A stretch of DNA of 64,000 nucleotides from positions 1 to 64,000 of the forward strand of contig CAZYVT010000004.1 of the NCBI GenBank assembly GCA_964651335.1. The letters run 5' to 3'. Below, one piece after another: positions 60,459 to 64,000 of the stretch. How positions within the stretch are numbered: the stretch's first letter is position 1; every line of letters starts with the position of its first letter. The notes below the pieces were generated by a model. The model saw only the letters and a program-made list of their open reading frames with translations. It searched no databases and had not been told where the DNA came from. Position numbers and translations under genes: made by a program. This stretch comes from 2-02-FULL-66-14 sp964651335 (GTDB lineage Bacteria; Pseudomonadota; Gammaproteobacteria; Burkholderiales; SG8-39).

Positions 60459-61580
60459 ATGAAAACCAAATTTCTGATCGTTATCTGGCTGGCGATTCTC
60501 GTTTCGTTCGCCCATGCCGCATCCGACATTCCGGCGTTCACGCCCAATATCGTCGATCCACACGCCTATCTGACGGAGCCGGAAAAAGACGAAGTGAATC
60601 GACTCATTCAGGATGTGCGCGCACGTGCCGATATTCACGCGGCCGTCTACCTTCTGCCGGCACTCGGCGATGAAAGCATCGAAGCTCTCGCCGAGCGCAC
60701 CTTTAAAAAGTGGACTCTCGGCCAAGCCGGCAAAGACAACGGTCTTCTCATCGTTCTCGCAATGGGTGACCGCAAGATGCGCATCGAAACGGGTTACGGT
60801 CTCGAGGGCGACATTCCCGATGTCGTGGCAAAGCGCATCCTCGATGAACAGATGCGACCGTTTTTACGAATGAATCAGATCAAAAACGGACTGGTGAGTG
60901 CGCTCGTCGCGCTCGCTCAAAGGAGAAACAAGGAGTACGTGCCGGGCGCGGACTTTCAGGCGCCGGCCCTGCCCACCGTCGAAACTCCCTCCGAGGAACC
61001 AATGGATCTTACGCGCGGGTTCATATGGTGGGGCGCGTTCGCGTTGATGGTGCTTGGAGTCCATCCGTTCTGGGCGCGCTCGGTCGGCAGAAAAAAAATG
61101 AAACTTATCGCCGCGGATCCGAAGCTCAATTCGAAAGTTTCGCTCAAACCATCGGAACGTTCGTTTTTCAAGGCGTTCACCGCGGGCTGGGCAATCAAAC
61201 TTTTTTTGATCGTGAATCCCGGCATTTTCATCTTTCTCCTGGCGATGGGAATGCCCGACTCGGTACTGGATATTGCGTTCGCCGCTGGCGTTCCCGCTTT
61301 CCTGGGTTTCATCTACTGGCGCGCAAATAAAAAGTACGCGAGCCTCGATGCGTTCCGAGAATATCTCGCCGACGAAGCGGCAAAATACGAAGCGCGCATG
61401 AAACGCCTCGTCGCAATCGGTCACGCCGCGCTCGAGCCCGACGGACGATACGCTTTCACCGAGGCCTATTACGCAAGTGAGCGCAGTCGCGCAGAATCGA
61501 ACTCTTCGAGCTCAGGGTCGTCGTCGAGTTCTTCCGGCGGCGGCAGCTCTGGTGGCGGCGGCGCAAGTTCGAGCTGGTAG
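60459..61580 (+). CDS. TPM-domain (YgcG-like) membrane protein, second long copy
   Basis: A 373-residue protein with signal peptide (residues 1-20, ending SFAHA), TPM domain (about 25-160: IVDPHAYLTEPEKDEVNRLIQDVRARADIHAAVYLLP, GQAGKDNGLLIVLAMGDRKMRIETGYGLEGDIPDVVAKRI), two or three membrane helices (about 190-210, 245-275, 275-300) and a Ser/Gly tail ending GGGGASSSW, the same as the first TPM protein. Codon use is less GC-rich than its neighbour. Probably a membrane-anchored paralogue acting with LemA. Confidence 0.9.
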   Translation: MKTKFLIVIWLAILVSFAHAASDIPAFTPNIVDPHAYLTEPEKDEVNRLIQDVRARADIHAAVYLLPALGDESIEALAERTFKKWTLGQAGKDNGLLIVLAMGDRKMRIETGYGLEGDIPDVVAKRILDEQMRPFLRMNQIKNGLVSALVALAQRRNKEYVPGADFQAPALPTVETPSEEPMDLTRGFIWWGAFALMVLGVHPFWARSVGRKKMKLIAADPKLNSKVSLKPSERSFFKAFTAGWAIKLFLIVNPGIFIFLLAMGMPDSVLDIAFAAGVPAFLGFIYWRANKKYASLDAFREYLADEAAKYEARMKRLVAIGHAALEPDGRYAFTEAYYASERSRAESNSSSSGSSSSSSGGGSSGGGGASSSW

Positions 61581-61606
61581 AGCTGCCGGCGAAAATCTAC
61601 GATAGG

Positions 61607-62146
61607 ATGACCTTGGCCATGTCGTTCTCCCAGGACCTCTACTTGAAGGCGCTCACCTTCGCGGCGCGCGCGCATGGCGAGCAGAAGACGCCGGTCGGTC
61701 TGCCCTACATCGTCCATGTCTCGTCGGTCGCGATGGAGGTGATGGCGGCCCTGCGGGCGGAACCGGGCACCGACGAGGATCTGGCGCTCGTGTGCGCGCT
61801 GCTCCACGACGTGCTCGAAGATACGAGCACGCCGCCGGGCGAGCTGGCGGCCGCGTTCGGCCGGCCCGTGGCCGATGGAGTGTCCGCGCTGACGAAAAAC
61901 CCGTCGCTCCACAAGCCGACGGCGATGCTGGACAGCCTCGAGCGGATCCTGCGCCAGCCGGCCGAGGTCGCGATGGTGAAGCTCGCCGACCGGATTGCCA
62001 ACCTCGCACCGCCGCCGCCCCAGTGGACCGCGGAGAAAGTCTCGGCATACCGCGCGGAGGCGGTGTTGATCGCCGACACCCTGGGCGCGGCGAGCGCGTT
62101 TTTGGTGTCCCGTCTGCGCCAGCGGATCGAGCGTTACCGGCGCTGA
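61607..62146 (+). CDS. HD-domain hydrolase (RelA/SpoT- or MESH1-like)
   Basis: A 179-residue cytosolic protein with the HD arrangement of ppGpp hydrolases: FAARAHGEQKTPVGLPYIVHVSSVAMEVM (first His near residue 39), ALVCALLHDVLEDTSTPPGEL (HD near 66) and AMVKLADRIANL (Asp near 128). It lacks synthetase, TGS and ACT domains, as in small alarmone hydrolases. ppGpp or a similar nucleotide is the expected substrate. The ATG at 61607 or 61619 may be used. Confidence 0.85.
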   Translation: MTLAMSFSQDLYLKALTFAARAHGEQKTPVGLPYIVHVSSVAMEVMAALRAEPGTDEDLALVCALLHDVLEDTSTPPGELAAAFGRPVADGVSALTKNPSLHKPTAMLDSLERILRQPAEVAMVKLADRIANLAPPPPQWTAEKVSAYRAEAVLIADTLGAASAFLVSRLRQRIERYRR

Positions 62147-62184
62147 CTCCGCGTTGACGCCTGGCGCCGCGGGAGTGAGCTGAG

Positions 62185-62406
62185 ATGGTCAAGCTCGAAC
62201 TATTCCGAAAGGGGGATGTCTACATCGACTACCCGTTCGAGGACATGAAGTTCCGGTTCGACAAGGCGCGCAACAAGGTGTTCGTGCACTTCTACGGAAA
62301 GCCGGAAGTGGAGATTGACCAGGGCAATGAGCATTTCAACGAGGCCATCCAGGCGGGCAACGTGATCACGAAAGAACAATATCTGAGCGACGTGCCGGCG
62401 CGGTGA
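62185..62406 (+). CDS. Small conserved protein, paralogue of 57857-58087
   Basis: A 73-residue protein with about 85% of positions the same as the product of 57857-58087, differing mainly at the C-terminus (LSDVPAR against LSDDPAPDSA). The upstream 15 bases (GGGAGTGAGCTGAG) are also shared. It follows the HD hydrolase by 38 nt and lies in a different setting from its twin, so the gene is a mobile or frequently copied unit. Function unknown. Confidence 0.65.
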   Translation: MVKLELFRKGDVYIDYPFEDMKFRFDKARNKVFVHFYGKPEVEIDQGNEHFNEAIQAGNVITKEQYLSDVPAR

Positions 62407-62446
62407 CGGCGCGTGCCGAGGCATCAACCCGAACGCGGCACAGCTT

Positions 62447-62832
62447 TCAGCCTTCAATCGGTCCGATGCCGGGAATCCGTATCAGTTCGGGGTGATAGTT
62501 CGCCGGATCGTCGGGGCGGACTCGAACATGCAGGCGGGCGCCCAGCAGGGCTTCGCGGACCATCGCCTCCGTCGGAGCGGCCCATCCGGGCAGCTTTCTC
62601 ACGCTGGCGAATACGGCAGGGTCGAACTCCATCGCTGCGCTTTCGAAGCGATGCATTTTCCCGCTCGCGGGATCGCACCATTCGCCCACCGCCTTGAGCG
62701 TGTATTTTCCGGTGGCGACATCGCACCGGAGCTGGCTGATCTCGATCACTCGGCCCTCGATGCTTTCCTTGCGACGAGGCGAATGCGCCAGTTTAGGAAG
62801 AAGCTGAGCAGGAAGATACGCAAGCGGGTCAA
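62447..62832 (-). pseudogene. Exported-protein gene, probably frameshifted, coupled to the ankyrin gene
   Basis: A TTG at 62832 overlaps the ankyrin TGA (TTGA), and the DNA after it repeats the ankyrin gene's signal-peptide start with substitutions (TRLRIFLLSF against TRLPIFLLSF). That frame closes early. A second frame carries a plausible body (SPRRKESIEGRVIEISQLRCDVATGKYTLKAVGEWCDP..., then ELIRIPGIGPIEG). A single missing base near 62770 would join the two. So this is a broken or mis-sequenced exported protein of about 130 residues, of unknown family. Confidence 0.5.
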
Positions 62833-63176
62833 AAGAGTTTGCCCCCCTTGGCGTTGAGCAATTCGACAATTTCTTTCCTGCCGTTCATTGCCGCCCATTT
62901 CAACGGAGTGTCGCCGTCATTGTCCCTGGCGTTGACATCGGCGCCCTTAGCGAGGAGTAATTCGGCGATATCTTTCTTGCCTTCGCTTGCCGCCCAATGC
63001 AACGGGGTCGCGCCGTCATTGTTCTTGGCGTTGACATTGGCGCCCTCGGCGAGCAATGTTTTCACCTTCGCCTCGTCGCCATTCCGCACGGCATCGTGCA
63101 ACAGGGTTTGGCCGGCTGCTGGCACAGCGGTGCAGAGAAGCAAAAAACTGAGCAGGAAAATAGGTAAGCGCGTCAT
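62829..63176 (-). CDS. Exported ankyrin-repeat protein
   Basis: A 115-residue protein from the ATG at 63176. The signal peptide (MTRLPIFLLSFLLLCTAVPAAG) is followed by about three ankyrin repeats: TLLHDAVRNGDEAKVKTLLAEGANVNA, KNNDGATPLHWAASEGKKDIAELLLAKGADVNA and RDNDGDTPLKWAAMNGRKEIVELLNAKGGKLF. A periplasmic protein-binding role is likely; such proteins often act in stress protection or as immunity proteins. Its end overlaps the next gene's TTG. The repeat end resembles the ankyrin tail at the left window edge. Confidence 0.88.
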   Translation of the reverse strand: MTRLPIFLLSFLLLCTAVPAAGQTLLHDAVRNGDEAKVKTLLAEGANVNAKNNDGATPLHWAASEGKKDIAELLLAKGADVNARDNDGDTPLKWAAMNGRKEIVELLNAKGGKLF

Positions 63177-63407
63177 CGGAGTCTGCCTCTTGAAGAAATG
63201 GTTGGTCAGTAGAAGCTGTGGGCGAGTTTTGGTTCGGGTAGTTCGCCAAGTGCATGACAGGCCGCCCATAACCGAGTCTACAGCGCCTGAGGCTTGGCCG
63301 GCGCACGCGAGCCTCGCGCCGACGGTTCACGCCGTTCCCGATATCGCCTGAAACAGCGCAGAAGTCTATAACATGCGCCTTCAGCAAGACCACGAGAAGA
63401 ACAATCA

Positions 63408-63869
63408 ATGAAGGTCATGAGCATGCTTGGATTGACCGCAATGCTGTCATTGTCCTGCGGCAGCGTTTGGGCGCAAAACCCCGTGAGCTGCGAGCTTGCG
63501 GGCGCGCTGGCGGGAAGCGGCGCGAAGAAAGTCTATGCCGCAAAGGCAAATCTGCGCTGTCCGGCCGACGTCAACGCCATGGAGATCGAAGAGATTTCGG
63601 CGGATGCAAAGGTCGTCGAGTCGCCGCAACGCCAGACGAAAGTCACGATGAACTGGAATTACGTCTATCGGCGCAAGCCGTCGCAGGGCGCGGTTACTTT
63701 TGACGTGTATGGCGGCGCAGCACTGCTCAAGTCCTGCCCGACCGAGATTCTCAACAAGGATTTCAGCGACACTTCGTCGTCTTCGGATTCCGCGGAATGC
63801 GATCTCCCTGCGGACAGCTACGCGAAGGTCGACCGCATCGTGTTTCGCATCAAAGGCTCGTACCGTTGA
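63408..63869 (+). CDS. Exported protein of unknown function, paralogue of 52768-53229
   Basis: A 153-residue exported protein with the same layout as that at 52768 (signal peptide ending VWAQ, then SCELAG, RCPADVNAMEIEEISADAKVVESPQRQ, and AECDLPADSYAKVDRIVFRIKGSYR). Differences are scattered substitutions, not frameshifts, so both copies are under selection for protein function. The gene is again followed, 11 nt later, by a signal-peptide gene with the same start as that at 53270. Confidence 0.7.
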   Translation: MKVMSMLGLTAMLSLSCGSVWAQNPVSCELAGALAGSGAKKVYAAKANLRCPADVNAMEIEEISADAKVVESPQRQTKVTMNWNYVYRRKPSQGAVTFDVYGGAALLKSCPTEILNKDFSDTSSSSDSAECDLPADSYAKVDRIVFRIKGSYR

Positions 63870-63880
63870 GAGGCCGCCAT

Positions 63881-64000
63881 ATGCATACCACCGACCGCCG
63901 CTGGCTCGCTGTCTGCTTGAGCATTTTTCTGGGAGTCCTGTCCATGAACGCAACAGCCATAGATCCGGGTACGGTAAAAGGCAAATTCACCTACAAGGGC
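63881..64000 (+). CDS. Exported protein of unknown function, cut by the window end
   Basis: The first 40 codons (MHTTDRRWLAVCLSIFLGVLSMNATA, then IDPGTVKGKFTYKG) form a signal peptide like that of the 53270 gene, followed by a different mature sequence. So the pair (secreted protein plus signal-peptide protein) is repeated at both ends of the segment with a changed second protein. The gene continues beyond the window. Confidence 0.65.
   Translation, partial: MHTTDRRWLAVCLSIFLGVLSMNATAIDPGTVKGKFTYKG

Overview
This window is one contig of a GC-rich proteobacterial chromosome. It is most likely a betaproteobacterium: the TCA block acnA / DUF3460 / mdh // sdhCDAB-sdhE-gltA-sucA-sucB-lpdA has the gene order and the small DUF3460 protein typical of that class. 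The species cannot be named from sequence alone. I saw no rRNA, tRNA or CRISPR array.

Layout. (1) 1-10.8 kb is an accessory, toxin-rich island. It starts with the tail of an ankyrin gene, followed by an orphan Rhs C-terminal cassette with an HExxH metallopeptidase-like tip. Next comes a lipoprotein gene split by an IS630-family element; removing the element and one TA restores the frame exactly. A 5'-truncated Rhs/YD-repeat gene follows, then a separate gene that joins a signal peptide, three Ig-like repeats, the Rhs core end and an M15-peptidase-like tip. That gene overlaps a likely periplasmic immunity gene. A membrane protein, a metzincin-type protease and two small proteins complete the island. 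(2) 10.7-22.5 kb is ordinary chromosomal content: EamA transporter, hydrolase, MFS, class II aldolase, c-type cytochromes, GST, VOC, DusA, LprI-like, ketopantoate reductase, MsrA, histidine phosphatase and a sorbosone-dehydrogenase-like protein. (3) 22.5-36.9 kb encodes most of the TCA cycle, with mdh and sdhC divergent around a recognisable promoter.

(4) 37-45.6 kb is a signalling island: a receiver-Ser/Thr kinase fusion, a degenerate HD-GYP, a histidine kinase with its receiver, a REC-GGDEF-EAL protein, a REC-HD-GYP protein and an Hpt protein. The two REC effectors share a nearly identical 501-bp direct repeat covering the leader and whole receiver domain. (5) 45.6-52.4 kb is a tight operon of an unknown protein, a HEAT-repeat Ser/Thr kinase, two PilT-type retraction ATPases, a PP2C phosphatase and an adenylate cyclase-FHA fusion. 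This suggests type IV pilus retraction controlled by Ser/Thr phosphorylation and cAMP. (6) 52.4-64 kb is a repeat-rich accessory segment with an IS3 relic, several families of secreted unknown proteins present twice, a frameshifted zinc-ribbon gene and its truncated second copy, a truncated M48 peptidase, a parDE module, a lemA/TPM cluster, an HD hydrolase and a secreted ankyrin protein.

The strongest candidates for something new are the Rhs cassette region with a possible TIMP/NTR-like immunity lipoprotein, the kinase/phosphatase/cyclase-PilT operon, the recent receiver-domain duplication that gives two c-di-GMP effectors one input, and the duplicated secreted-protein families at the right end.
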